This document shows, one piece after another, positions 8,932 through 17,487 of a stretch of DNA of 64,000 bases. Origin of the DNA: Bermanella sp040371755 (lineage in GTDB: Bacteria > Pseudomonadota > Gammaproteobacteria > Pseudomonadales > Oceanobacteraceae); NCBI RefSeq assembly GCF_040371755.1, contig NZ_BAABWE010000003.1, positions 62,001 to 126,000 on the forward strand, written 5' to 3'. The translations under genes and the position numbers were made by a program. The notes under the pieces are model-generated. The model worked only from the letters and a program-made list of their open reading frames with translations, did no database searches and had not been told where the DNA came from. The number at the start of each line of letters is the position of its first letter. The first letter of the stretch is position 1.

Positions 8932-9735
8932 ATGGATATTACTTGGCCATTTTGGGTATCAGGGCTTTGCGGACTATTATTTAGCCTAATTATCATAGCG
9001 TTAATTTTTAACAGTCAATTTAGACAAGACATGGCCGCCTCAGAGGGTAAAGCAAATCTATTTAATGTGATATCCATTGAAGGAGCCTTTATATTGGTAC
9101 TATGTGGGTTACTATTCACTGGTTTAATATACCCTGTCGCATTCCCACAAAACCAATTTAAACATACCTTAGAAGCCCACTCACTTTCTCCATTAAGTGA
9201 AAAAGCCTTTGTTAAAAAATTCATTAAAATGAAGCATGATTTTGACCAGCTAACTGCCCAAGTTGATTCAGAATATATTAGCCTTGAAAGTTTAATAGAC
9301 TTCATAAAAGATCTATCTCCTGAATCAGAGCTTGCTAAAAACCTATTTCCTATGCCTGCTAAAAAAATGGGGCCATGGAGTCCTTTTCCAAACTCAAAGA
9401 AAATTCGAGTCTCCATACCCTCATATAAAATTAAGGCTGGTCATGCACTTTCATGTCAGGAATTCTATGGCGAACGATTTCAATTAATTGGACAACCTGG
9501 GCAAAGTACCTCTCCTGTAACAGTGGTAACTGATGGCTATATTTTTAAAACAGCTGATTGCCACCGACTGGTCAGTTATGATCTACAAATATCATGTGAA
9601 GATGCCAAAATATTATTTGGTGAACGCACGCTCACCTGTGATAAAAATGGTGAAGCAAAGTGGTTTAATAAACCCAAGGACCTTAGCGTGTACCTTACGC
9701 CTAGCCATGATCATTCAATAATTAGTAAAATGTAA
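8932..9735 (+). CDS. Hypothetical membrane-anchored protein
   Basis: A 267-residue protein that I do not recognise. Two hydrophobic segments, about residues 6-27 and 45-70, would anchor it in the inner membrane; the rest (about 75-267) is a polar domain with Lys-rich patches and four spaced Cys residues (near 176, 211, 223 and 236) that could pair if the domain is periplasmic. It starts 133 bases after the PhyH gene and is followed after seven bases by the DUF2956 gene, so those two probably share a transcript. Confidence 0.75.
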   Translation: MDITWPFWVSGLCGLLFSLIIIALIFNSQFRQDMAASEGKANLFNVISIEGAFILVLCGLLFTGLIYPVAFPQNQFKHTLEAHSLSPLSEKAFVKKFIKMKHDFDQLTAQVDSEYISLESLIDFIKDLSPESELAKNLFPMPAKKMGPWSPFPNSKKIRVSIPSYKIKAGHALSCQEFYGERFQLIGQPGQSTSPVTVVTDGYIFKTADCHRLVSYDLQISCEDAKILFGERTLTCDKNGEAKWFNKPKDLSVYLTPSHDHSIISKM

Positions 9736-9742
9736 TATTCTT

Positions 9743-10072
9743 ATGCCTAAATACTCAAAAAAATCGATCTCAGATAAATCCCTAGACGAGGCTACAACCA
9801 TAGCTAACGGAACAAAAAAACAGGGGCAGTCTAAAGAACAGAGCAAGTTAATTGCTCAAGGAATTGCAAAAGGCATAGAACAATACAAAAAACAACAAAA
9901 AGCTAAAGCCCGAGAAAAAGATAAAGAACTGAAAAAACAACTAAAACAGGAACAACAAAACCAAGAGCCAGAAATAGCACAGGTACAACCAAGACGCTCC
10001 ATGCTTCTCTTGCCTTGGCTACTATTAACCGTATCTTGGGTTGGCTTTATTACGTACTATAGTCAAAATTAA
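9743..10072 (+). CDS. DUF2956 family protein
   Basis: A 109-residue protein matching the DUF2956 family of gammaproteobacteria by its EATTIANGTKKQGQSKEQ start, the IAQGIAKGIEQYKKQQKAK block and its single C-terminal membrane segment (about 86-104). The middle is a highly charged Lys/Gln-rich helix, likely coiled coil. The family has no known function. It lies seven bases after the preceding membrane-protein gene, indicating co-transcription. Confidence 0.85.
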   Translation: MPKYSKKSISDKSLDEATTIANGTKKQGQSKEQSKLIAQGIAKGIEQYKKQQKAKAREKDKELKKQLKQEQQNQEPEIAQVQPRRSMLLLPWLLLTVSWVGFITYYSQN

Positions 10073-10164
10073 CCTTTAGAATTTATAATTGTGTATCAAA
10101 CAGTCATCCATAATATGGTGTATTCAAATCATGATCACATCAACAGGTAACCTTAGGCACTGTT

Positions 10165-11100
10165 ATGCAAAATAAAGCCTTTGATCAAGTCATTGGAGTT
10201 GTTAGTGCGCTCGCTTTGCTGGCCCACACCTTCATTTTAGGAACTTTCTTATATCTTGCTATAGTTCTGAAGGTTATCTCACCTAAGTGGCTAGTGCTTA
10301 AAATCTTTGATCCTATTATCGTTTTCATTGCCAGTATGTGGTTGGAAGGAATTTTATGGTGGATTGACTGGGTATATCGTCCTAAGTGGAATATTACTGG
10401 TGTCGACAACCTTCACAAACATAACTGGTACTTGTTGACCGCTAATCATCAAAGTTGGGTAGACATTTTTGTCTTATATAAATTATTTCACCAAAAGGCC
10501 CCTTTTCTAAAATTCTTTATTAAAAAAGAATTGCAGTATGTTCCCATTGTGGGGCAAGCATGGTGGGCATTAGACTTTCCATTCATGCAGCGTTACTCAA
10601 GGGAGTTTTTAAAGAAATACCCTGAAAAAGCAGGTGATGACATGAAGGAGACTCAAAAAGCGTGCGAAAAATTCTCGGTAGTTCCTACCAGCATTATGAA
10701 TTTTTTAGAAGGCACTCGATTCACCTCTGAAAAGCACACAAAACAACACTCCCCATACAAACATTTGCTCAAACCTAAAGCGGGAGGCTTAGCGTTTACG
10801 ATTCAAGCTTTAGGCGATAAATTCTCTTCTATTAGTAACGCCACAATTGTTTACCCTGATCATACACCGACATTTTGGGATATGATGTGCGGTAAAATTG
10901 ACCACATACTCGTAGAAGTAAACTCAATCCCAATTCCCGCTCACTTTAGTCAGGGAGACTATCAGACTGACCGACAACTAAAGCAAGAGATACATACTTG
11001 GGTTGCTCAGCTTTGGCAGCAAAAAGATCTCGATATTGAGCGGATGCTCTGTGAACACGGGCAAAAGCAACTGGCATCAAGCAGATTTGCCAAGAATTAG
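10165..11100 (+). CDS. yihG: YihG-like 1-acyl-glycerol-3-phosphate acyltransferase family protein
   Basis: A 311-residue PlsC-superfamily acyltransferase. Two N-terminal membrane segments (about 8-35 and 45-65) precede the catalytic block: NHQSWVD, the H-x4-D motif, near residue 93, and FLEGTRFT, the E-G-T-R glycerol-phosphate-binding motif, near 180. Size and the long C-terminal part agree with E. coli YihG, an inner-membrane acyltransferase that affects phospholipid acyl composition. The gene name is by likeness; the exact acyl acceptor is not shown. It follows the DUF2956 gene by 92 bases and may have its own promoter. Confidence 0.82.
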   Translation: MQNKAFDQVIGVVSALALLAHTFILGTFLYLAIVLKVISPKWLVLKIFDPIIVFIASMWLEGILWWIDWVYRPKWNITGVDNLHKHNWYLLTANHQSWVDIFVLYKLFHQKAPFLKFFIKKELQYVPIVGQAWWALDFPFMQRYSREFLKKYPEKAGDDMKETQKACEKFSVVPTSIMNFLEGTRFTSEKHTKQHSPYKHLLKPKAGGLAFTIQALGDKFSSISNATIVYPDHTPTFWDMMCGKIDHILVEVNSIPIPAHFSQGDYQTDRQLKQEIHTWVAQLWQQKDLDIERMLCEHGQKQLASSRFAKN

Positions 11101-11248
11101 CCCTTTTGAATCAAGCCCAATTACCAACACAACACCATTACAAATAGGTTAAAAAGTGAGTATTTTTGATGTTTTTTAATATTTAGCGGTATATAGAAGA
11201 TAAATCGAAATTTATTCCATTTAATAGCTCGTTTAAGCCAAGGATTCG

Positions 11249-11276
11249 TTGACAAGTATCCTGAGCGGCATATAAT
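11249..11276 (+). promoter_or_regulatory. Consensus sigma-70 promoter for the cold-shock gene
   Basis: Perfect -35 TTGACA (11249-11254) and perfect -10 TATAAT (11271-11276) with a 16-base spacer. The expected start is near 11283, which gives a leader of about 150 bases before the csp start codon. Long leaders of this kind in cspA-type genes act as temperature-sensing RNA; that role here is inferred. Confidence 0.8.
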
Positions 11277-11431
11277 TAAATCTAGCTTGAAAGTAAGTCT
11301 TATATTTATGTACACCACTGCGATGTCCTGTTTTTAGTCTTCGTACCTGTTTTCATAATTCAAAGCAAAAACTTCCAGCAAAACCCGTCTGCTTGCAGAC
11401 TAAATTACTCTGAAAAAATCTGGATATTATT

Positions 11432-11638
11432 ATGTCTACTGTTACTGGCACTGTAAAATGGTTCAACGAAGCTAAAGGTTTCGGTTTTATCGAACAAGAA
11501 AATGGTCCTGACGTTTTCGCTCACTTCCGTGCGATCACTGGTACTGGCTTTAAAACTTTGGCTGAAGGCCAAAAAGTTGAGTTCACTGTAACTCAAGGCC
11601 AAAAAGGTCCTCAAGCTGAAAACATCGTTCCTCTATAA
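11432..11638 (+). CDS. CspA-family cold-shock protein
   Basis: A 68-residue single cold-shock domain, the normal length. RNP1 (KGFGFIEQ) and RNP2 (VFAHF) are intact, with the conserved TGTVKWFNEAKGFGF start. It binds single-stranded nucleic acid and acts as an RNA chaperone. RNP2 reads FAHF rather than the usual FVHF/FVHY, a mild difference. The gene has its own consensus promoter, a long leader and its own terminator. The neighbouring convergent gene is rhlE, an RNA helicase, a functional pairing often seen in cold adaptation although they are not in one operon. Confidence 0.93.
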   Translation: MSTVTGTVKWFNEAKGFGFIEQENGPDVFAHFRAITGTGFKTLAEGQKVEFTVTQGQKGPQAENIVPL

Positions 11639-11670
11639 GGTTCAGTGTTTGCCGTAAGGCATAGCTAATA

Positions 11671-11703
11671 AAAAAGGTAAGATGAAAATCTTGCCTTTTT
11701 TTG
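11671..11703 (+). terminator. Intrinsic terminator after csp
   Basis: Twelve-bp stem with one G-T pair (11671-11682 with 11689-11700), six-base loop and a T-run, 32 bases past the csp stop. Confidence 0.8.
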
Positions 11704-11710
11704 TGCCTAT

Positions 11711-11746
11711 AAAAAAGGGTTGAAAGGTTTACCCCCTTCAACCCTA
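11711..11746 (-). terminator. Intrinsic terminator after rhlE
   Basis: Stem AGGGTTGAA (11717-11725) with TTCAACCCT (11737-11745); on the minus strand it is followed by six T. It is separate from the csp terminator next to it, so the two converging genes each have one. Confidence 0.75.
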
Positions 11747-11768
11747 TTCTAATTGGTCAAATTTGACT

Positions 11769-13145
11769 TTATTTAGGCACATTCAAAGGTTGACGTCTTC
11801 GGGCCTGTGGCTTACCTGTGTTTCCCCCTTGTGATGTTTTTTTTGCCTTACTTGAAGGTTTATTGTTACCGCCTGTTGTTACGTGTTGCTTGTTTTTACT
11901 AGGTGGCTTATGACCTCGTTTTGCATCACCACTGCGCTGACCGTCTTCATGAGGTTTTTTCGGCTTTTTGTTCTTAATTGGGCGCGTATCTAAACGAGAA
12001 TCAGGGAGCGTATTCACTGGCTCATAGCCAATGATGTACTCACGATCCAATACCCGGCCGATCAATCTCTCTATAGCACTTAACTCTTTAAACTCATCAT
12101 GACTAACCAATGAGACGGCCTGTCCTGTAGCCCCAGCTCGGCCCGTTCTACCAATACGATGCACATAGTCTTCAGCGACATTCGGTAAGTCAAAATTCAC
12201 TACCTGAGGCAGCTGATCAATATCAATACCTCGTGCTGCAATATCCGTAGCCACCAATACTCGAACTTTACCACCCTTAAAGTCTTCAAGAGCTCGGGTT
12301 CTGGCACCCTGACTTTTATTACCATGGATAGCAGCAGCACTAATGTCTTCACTTTCTAAAAATTTAGTGAGCTTGTTAGCTCCGTGTTTTGTTCGAGAAA
12401 ACACTAAGACTTGCTGCCAATCATTGGTTTTGATCAAATAAGATAACAATGGTGACTTAGCTTTACGATCACTAGGGTAAATCCATTGTTTAACGGTTTT
12501 AGCTGTGCTGTTTGCTGGAGACACAGAGATTTCGATAGGCTGATGAACTATCGTTTTAGCCAGCTCTTTGATAGCCCCCGAAAAAGTAGCTGAAAATAGT
12601 AAATTTTGACGATCTTTTGGTAGGAGTTTCATGATTTTCTTGAGGTCATGAATAAAGCCCATATCTAACATACGGTCTGCTTCATCCAATACCAGTACTT
12701 CTAAGCGATCAAACTTAACAGCATTTTGGGCATGTAAGTCTAATAAGCGTCCCGGTGTCGCAACTAAAACATCAACCCCGCCACGCAGGCGCATCATTTG
12801 AGGGTTAATTTTTACCCCACCATAAACCACCGTACTTTTTAATGGTAAATATTGACTGTAAGTCGCTACATTGTCGGCTACTTGTTGTGCAAGCTCTCGA
12901 GTTGGCGTTAATATCAAAGATCGAACTTGATTGCCTTTAGATTTATTCCCACCCAATAGGCGCTGCAGGATTGGTAATGTGAAACCAGCTGTTTTACCTG
13001 TGCCTGTTTGAGCTGCAGCCATAATGTCTTTGCCACTCAGTACAGCTGGTATTGCTTGGCTTTGAATTGGGCTTGGCGAACTATAACCCTTCTCATTTAA
13101 CGCTTGAAGAATTTTGGGGGATAACCCTAAGGAATCAAAGCTCAT
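11769..13145 (-). CDS. rhlE: DEAD-box RNA helicase RhlE
   Basis: A 458-residue ATP-dependent RNA helicase. Visible motifs in order: Q motif (GYSSPSPIQSQAIP), I (AAQTGTGKT), Ia (PTRELAQQ), II (DEAD), III (SATF), IV (VLVFSRT), V (ATDIAARGIDI) and VI (HRIGRTGRAG). The C-terminal 80 residues are Lys/Arg/Gly-rich and disordered, as in RhlE. RhlE proteins remodel RNA in ribosome assembly, cold growth and RNA decay. The open frame runs up to a TTG at 13157, but the ATG at 13145 gives the standard MSFDSLGL start and has GAGAG five bases upstream, so I chose it. Confidence 0.93.
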   Translation of the reverse strand: MSFDSLGLSPKILQALNEKGYSSPSPIQSQAIPAVLSGKDIMAAAQTGTGKTAGFTLPILQRLLGGNKSKGNQVRSLILTPTRELAQQVADNVATYSQYLPLKSTVVYGGVKINPQMMRLRGGVDVLVATPGRLLDLHAQNAVKFDRLEVLVLDEADRMLDMGFIHDLKKIMKLLPKDRQNLLFSATFSGAIKELAKTIVHQPIEISVSPANSTAKTVKQWIYPSDRKAKSPLLSYLIKTNDWQQVLVFSRTKHGANKLTKFLESEDISAAAIHGNKSQGARTRALEDFKGGKVRVLVATDIAARGIDIDQLPQVVNFDLPNVAEDYVHRIGRTGRAGATGQAVSLVSHDEFKELSAIERLIGRVLDREYIIGYEPVNTLPDSRLDTRPIKNKKPKKPHEDGQRSGDAKRGHKPPSKNKQHVTTGGNNKPSSKAKKTSQGGNTGKPQARRRQPLNVPK

Positions 13146-13251
13146 AACATCTCTCAACGAAGGCTAAAAATCAGCCAAAAATAGCGGCCGTGAAGCTTAT
13201 CGGATTCCTATGTCACATGCTAGAAAATCCGCATGAAATATGGGTTTTTCG

Positions 13252-15666
13252 TCATAGCGGATCAGATTCAAGGTAAAGCGCTATCATCGCCTGTAATTCT
13301 TGCACCGATATAGGCTTACTCAGGTACTCACTCATACCTGCAGCAATACAGGTATCTCTATCCCCTTTCATTGCGTTAGCCGTCATTGCGATGATCGGCA
13401 AACTAGCATTAAAGGACCCAGCCTCTCCATTGCGAATTGCTTTAGTCGCCTGATAACCGTCCATCTCCGGCATTTGGCAATCCATCAGTACTAAGTGAAA
13501 ATAGCCATCTGGGTGATTATTTAGCTTTTCTAGTGCTTTTCTCCCGTTATCCGCTATTTCAACTAAAAGACTTAGGTCTGATAGTTGATCTTTTGCCACC
13601 TCTTGGTTAATAAGGTTATCTTCAACCAACAAAACACGTTGCGAATGAAAGTCCCTTAACTCCTGTGAAGACTGTATATTTAAATTTGATTTCAAACTTT
13701 GCTTTTTTGTTGATTGCTTAAGATTCAACGTAACACAAAATTCACTTCCCTGATTTAATGTACTTACAGCTAGAATACGACCACCCATTAACTCACATAA
13801 TTGTTTGGTAATAGCCAACCCCAAGCCCGTCCCTCCGTATTTACGGGTCGTTGAATTATCCGCTTGAGTAAAAACCTCAAATAAGTGATTTAATTTTTTT
13901 GATTCTATTCCAATACCCGTGTCTTGAACGCGAAAAACACACTGAATGTTTTGGTCACTCAATTTACTTTCAATAATTAAGCGAATTGAACCTTGGTGAG
14001 TAAATTTGAGTGCATTACCGACAAGATTGATTAATATTTGTTTAATACGGTGCTCATCTCCCAATACAAATTCAATCTCTATACCTTGTGTATCTACTTC
14101 AAACTCTAAACCTTTGCTTTCAATACTCGGTCGCATAGACAACTGAAAATCTTCGATGAACAGTTTTAAATTAAAATCGTGCTCATGAATTTCTAACTTA
14201 CCTGCATCTACTTTTGAAAAATCCAAAATATCATTAATTAAAAACAATAAGGACTCAGCACTTTTATAAGCCAGTTGTAGACGATAGCTTTGCTCTTCGT
14301 CCATATTTGTATTAAGTACAGACTTTAACATACCCAGAACACCATTCATGGGGGTACGAATTTCATGAGACATATTTGCTAAAAACTCACCTTTAGCTTG
14401 AGTAGCTTGTTCTGCTTCTTGTTTTGCTCTTGCAAGTTCAATATGTGTTTTAACCCTGCTATCTATATCTTGAAATGATCCATATAAACGTACACATTTA
14501 TTGCCATTAAATTCAGCCTGCCCCATAGCATTCACCCAAATACAACGATTAGATGCTGTGATAATTTGAACGTCTAAGTCCCATTTTTGCCCTGTTTTAA
14601 TTGACGTATTAATCGCTTCTCTAACACTATCTCTACTTGTACCTTCTTTATAAAAGTTAAATGTCGTTTCCAACCCTGGTTGATAGTCTGACTCAACCTC
14701 TAGAATTTCTCGAGTCATGTCGGACCAATAAAGTTTTTTATCAATAAAATCAAGTTCCCAAGTACCAATGCGAGCTTGCTGACTCATAGACTCCAGAAGT
14801 GTTTTTTGAAAACTAAGAGAATGATTCGACTCATAACGGCTTAACTCATTTCCAATCCATTGTGAAAGTAAGCGGATTAACGAAAAGTCATAATCATTAA
14901 ATGGTTTTTCTCGAATGTTTGAGCTTGAAAAATTTAATGTCCCATAGCGAACATTATTTACAGTAATTGGTATACCGATATAACTTTCTAAACCAAAATT
15001 TTGATAACAAGGATGCTTATTAATTTCGCTTTCACCAGTATGGTGAAAAGCTAAAGGACCATTAGCAGCTAAAGTATGAATACAGTAGGTCGCTCCTAAC
15101 TCAAATTCAGTGCTTGGCTTAATAGCATTTTCGGGAGATATGGCATACTTGACGATATATCTTTCATGTATAATTTCACTAACAATTGCGATTGGTAAAT
15201 CAAATACCTTCGTTCCTAGATCAAGAATCTTCATAACTTTTTCATCAAGATTAAGCGCTCCATCCGAGGTGATTTCATGTAGCTTTTCAAGTGTTGCTAT
15301 CGCTTTTTTATCGTCCGTATGATCTAAATAAAACACGTAAAACCCAATAACTTGATTTTGATGAAAGTCAGGTATGAATGTGGCTTGAACATAGGATATT
15401 TGATCCCCCCCCACTCGAATAAGCTGGGTTTCAAAGCTGACTTCATGCCCCTCAAGAGCTTGCTCCCAATACGGTAATAACCTAAGAGCCGTACCAGTAG
15501 ACACAACCTGTGCCACTTTCCGCCCTAATACTCTATTTTCATCAGTTTTATGCCACTTACAATACTGGCTACTTACCTGACGATATATCAAGTTCGTATC
15601 CACATAAGCCCACTTGAGATCCATAGCATTAGCGGCTTTTAGTAGCAAAGTACGGGAATTTGGCAC
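13252..15666 (-). CDS. Hybrid sensor histidine kinase (PAS-GAF-PAS-HisKA-HATPase-REC)
   Basis: An 804-residue soluble hybrid kinase with no membrane segment. Order: PAS-like about 15-115, GAF about 135-280, PAS about 295-405, a short coiled coil 405-428, HisKA with the phospho-acceptor His434 (NMSHEIRTPMNG), HATPase (N box near 547, QDTGIGI 581-587, GGTGLGL 611-617), and a receiver with Asp683, phospho-acceptor Asp729 (LVLMDCQMPEMDG) and Lys784. It therefore senses a cytoplasmic cue and carries its own first relay site; a phosphotransfer protein or output regulator is not encoded beside it. The GTG start is supported by a strong ribosome site. Confidence 0.92.
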   Translation of the reverse strand: MPNSRTLLLKAANAMDLKWAYVDTNLIYRQVSSQYCKWHKTDENRVLGRKVAQVVSTGTALRLLPYWEQALEGHEVSFETQLIRVGGDQISYVQATFIPDFHQNQVIGFYVFYLDHTDDKKAIATLEKLHEITSDGALNLDEKVMKILDLGTKVFDLPIAIVSEIIHERYIVKYAISPENAIKPSTEFELGATYCIHTLAANGPLAFHHTGESEINKHPCYQNFGLESYIGIPITVNNVRYGTLNFSSSNIREKPFNDYDFSLIRLLSQWIGNELSRYESNHSLSFQKTLLESMSQQARIGTWELDFIDKKLYWSDMTREILEVESDYQPGLETTFNFYKEGTSRDSVREAINTSIKTGQKWDLDVQIITASNRCIWVNAMGQAEFNGNKCVRLYGSFQDIDSRVKTHIELARAKQEAEQATQAKGEFLANMSHEIRTPMNGVLGMLKSVLNTNMDEEQSYRLQLAYKSAESLLFLINDILDFSKVDAGKLEIHEHDFNLKLFIEDFQLSMRPSIESKGLEFEVDTQGIEIEFVLGDEHRIKQILINLVGNALKFTHQGSIRLIIESKLSDQNIQCVFRVQDTGIGIESKKLNHLFEVFTQADNSTTRKYGGTGLGLAITKQLCELMGGRILAVSTLNQGSEFCVTLNLKQSTKKQSLKSNLNIQSSQELRDFHSQRVLLVEDNLINQEVAKDQLSDLSLLVEIADNGRKALEKLNNHPDGYFHLVLMDCQMPEMDGYQATKAIRNGEAGSFNASLPIIAMTANAMKGDRDTCIAAGMSEYLSKPISVQELQAMIALYLESDPL

Positions 15667-15671
15667 TCAAT

Positions 15672-15679
15672 CCCTCCCC
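15672..15679 (-). promoter_or_regulatory. Ribosome binding site deciding the GTG start of the hybrid kinase
   Basis: GGGGAGGG ends five bases before the GTG at 15664-15666. The strong match supports this non-ATG start. Confidence 0.7.
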
Positions 15680-15818
15680 TTTATAATCGTATCTCCAAAG
15701 TATAGAGTTCAATCAAAAGAATGCAGAAATACTTGATAACCTACTATGATTATTTTAAGCCTGAATCGACCATAATATTCCGTTATAATCGGCAGGCTTT
15801 TTATTAGTGAGAAACATA

Positions 15819-16583
15819 GTGACCTTATTTCGACCTTGCATTGATTTACACAACGGCCAAGTAAAACAGATTGTAGGCGGCACGCTGAATGATCTAGGCG
15901 CTAAAACCAACTTTGTAAGTAGCTATGACAGCGCCTATTATGCAGATTTATACCATAAGCATCACTTAACCGGTGGCCATGTCATTGCCCTTGGACCAGA
16001 CAATGAAACAGCTGTTTTAGCTGCTCTCAAAGCCTGGCCAAATGGATTGCAGTTTGGTGGTGGCGTAAACCAATCCAACGCCGAACACTATCTTAGTGCT
16101 GGAGCTAGCCATGTAATTGTGACATCCGCACTATTCGATAATGGCGAGTTTAGCTTCAATAAGCTAAAGGATATAAAAGTCGAAACAGGTAAAGATAGGC
16201 TAGTATTGGATTTAAGCTGTCGCCGTACAGCATCCGGATGGAATATCGCCACTAACCGCTGGCAAACTGTTACCCAAACTCAGATTACCCCCAGCACACT
16301 CCATGAACTAGCTGAGCACTGTGCTGAGTTTTTGATTCATGCCGCTGATGTAGAGGGATTACAAGCAGGTATAGATGAGGATCTCGTTTCGTTTCTGGGT
16401 GAGCATTGTCCCATTCCCGTAACCTATGCTGGCGGCGCCCGCTCTATTGATGACTTAAAACTGGTTGAAAAACTATCTAAAGGCAATGTAGACCTCACAA
16501 TAGGCAGCGCATTAGATATTTTTGGCGGCTCAGGAGTGACATTGAAACAATGTACCGATTGGAATCAAGATAAAGAAACATAG
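15819..16583 (+). CDS. hisA: Eukaryote-type HisA (ProFAR isomerase, His6-like)
   Basis: Phosphoribosylformimino-5-aminoimidazole carboxamide ribotide isomerase, the fourth step of histidine synthesis, a TIM barrel. The sequence follows the yeast His6 type, not usual bacterial HisA: CIDLHNGQVKQIVGGTL near residues 7-23, TNFVSSYDSAYYADLY, LVLDLSCRRTASGWNIA, EFLIHAADVEGLQAGID and VDLTIGSALDIFGG. The family's catalytic acids appear as the Asp in CIDLHNG and the Asp in HAADVEG. The frame is open from GTG 15807, but GTG 15819 aligns with the yeast start and has TGAGA seven bases upstream, so I chose it (254 residues). It is a lone gene, not in a his operon. The family assignment is firm; origin by transfer is inference. 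Confidence 0.85.
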   Translation: MTLFRPCIDLHNGQVKQIVGGTLNDLGAKTNFVSSYDSAYYADLYHKHHLTGGHVIALGPDNETAVLAALKAWPNGLQFGGGVNQSNAEHYLSAGASHVIVTSALFDNGEFSFNKLKDIKVETGKDRLVLDLSCRRTASGWNIATNRWQTVTQTQITPSTLHELAEHCAEFLIHAADVEGLQAGIDEDLVSFLGEHCPIPVTYAGGARSIDDLKLVEKLSKGNVDLTIGSALDIFGGSGVTLKQCTDWNQDKET

Positions 16584-16841
16584 TATGAATTGAGAAATAG
16601 CAGGCCACTACTTAGTTGCTTGCTATGACTGGTAATAAGCTGCCACATATACATCATTTATCTTCTTACCTATAAAAGTCATTGCATGATTATAATTCCT
16701 TGTTAATATCTAGTGAGCAAATGCTCATATAAAAAGATGATGTTTTTGGTTATCTAACCATCAAAAAAAGGCCAAATAACCAAAGCTAATAAAATATTCA
16801 TTAAAGCAATTAATTACTTAATAATAATAAAAGGAAAACTT

Positions 16842-17375
16842 ATGGCACCATTACTTTCAACCAGTCAAATAATCAAAGTATTTACCACTCTTATAGCTTC
16901 TATATTTTGCGTAAGTGCTTTCAGTGCAATGAAGGATGACAACATGGCCCTCTCAAATAAATGGACCGAGATCATTAATAGCGGTAAATCTCACACAACT
17001 AATGAACTAATGCCCCTATTTCTAGACTTAGAACCCATCAAACCAGAGGCTATGTTTGGCCAATGGAAAGGTGGAAAATTTGACGGTGGCAAACCTGATG
17101 TCATTAATTGGTACGGCAAACGCTTTGTATCACGAGAATATGTAGAACCTCTATTGGTCACCGCTGCGGATGGCTCGGTTCAAGTGTTTGATAAACTAGG
17201 CTCTGCTCGCTTACGTGAAATGGTTTTCGGTGATGTTGTATCTACTGGACTGATTTATGATAACCAACCTATTTTAGACTACTTCCGTAAAATCAACGAC
17301 GATCTAATCATTGGCTACGGAGAGACAAAAGGAGACACTCCTGACTTTTTCTTTTACCTAGCTCGTGAAAAATAA
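16842..17375 (+). CDS. GXWXG/DUF4334 domain protein
   Basis: A 177-residue protein. Residues about 67-77 hold the GXWXG motif (FGQWKGGKFDGG) and the C-terminal half fits DUF4334 (VFDKLGSARLREMVFGDVVSTGLIYDNQPI...), the usual two-part layout of this uncharacterised family. Before them lies a hydrophobic stretch (about 10-29) that resembles a signal peptide or anchor; family members are normally cytoplasmic, so the start may instead be at one of the internal ATGs (16930 or 16945). The upstream start has a good AAGGA site, so I kept it. Ends in a strong terminator. Confidence 0.8.
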   Translation: MAPLLSTSQIIKVFTTLIASIFCVSAFSAMKDDNMALSNKWTEIINSGKSHTTNELMPLFLDLEPIKPEAMFGQWKGGKFDGGKPDVINWYGKRFVSREYVEPLLVTAADGSVQVFDKLGSARLREMVFGDVVSTGLIYDNQPILDYFRKINDDLIIGYGETKGDTPDFFFYLAREK

Positions 17376-17399
17376 TTCCTTTTAATCTGGGAACTCTTT

Positions 17400-17424
17400 G
17401 GCGGCAGCTTGTGCCGCCTTTTTT
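17400..17424 (+). terminator. Intrinsic terminator
   Basis: G+C-rich seven-bp stem GGCGGCA (17400-17406) with TGCCGCC (17412-17418), five-base loop, then six T. Ends the GXWXG gene 25 bases after its stop. Confidence 0.9.
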
Positions 17425-17487
17425 ACTCTACGTCAGTATTGCAAACTTCATTAGCTAATTCCCTAAATCTTAAAGTACAATGCATTT

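Noticed and set aside
11121..11318. A 65-codon minus-strand frame over the cold-shock promoter
   Set aside because: It covers a consensus promoter on the other strand and has no domain or ribosome site.
16714..16760. Two small palindromes (TGAGC-AAAT-GCTCA and TGGTTA-TC-TAACCA) before the GXWXG gene
   Set aside because: Arms of five and six bases in an A+T-rich gap are expected by chance; no regulator gene lies beside them.
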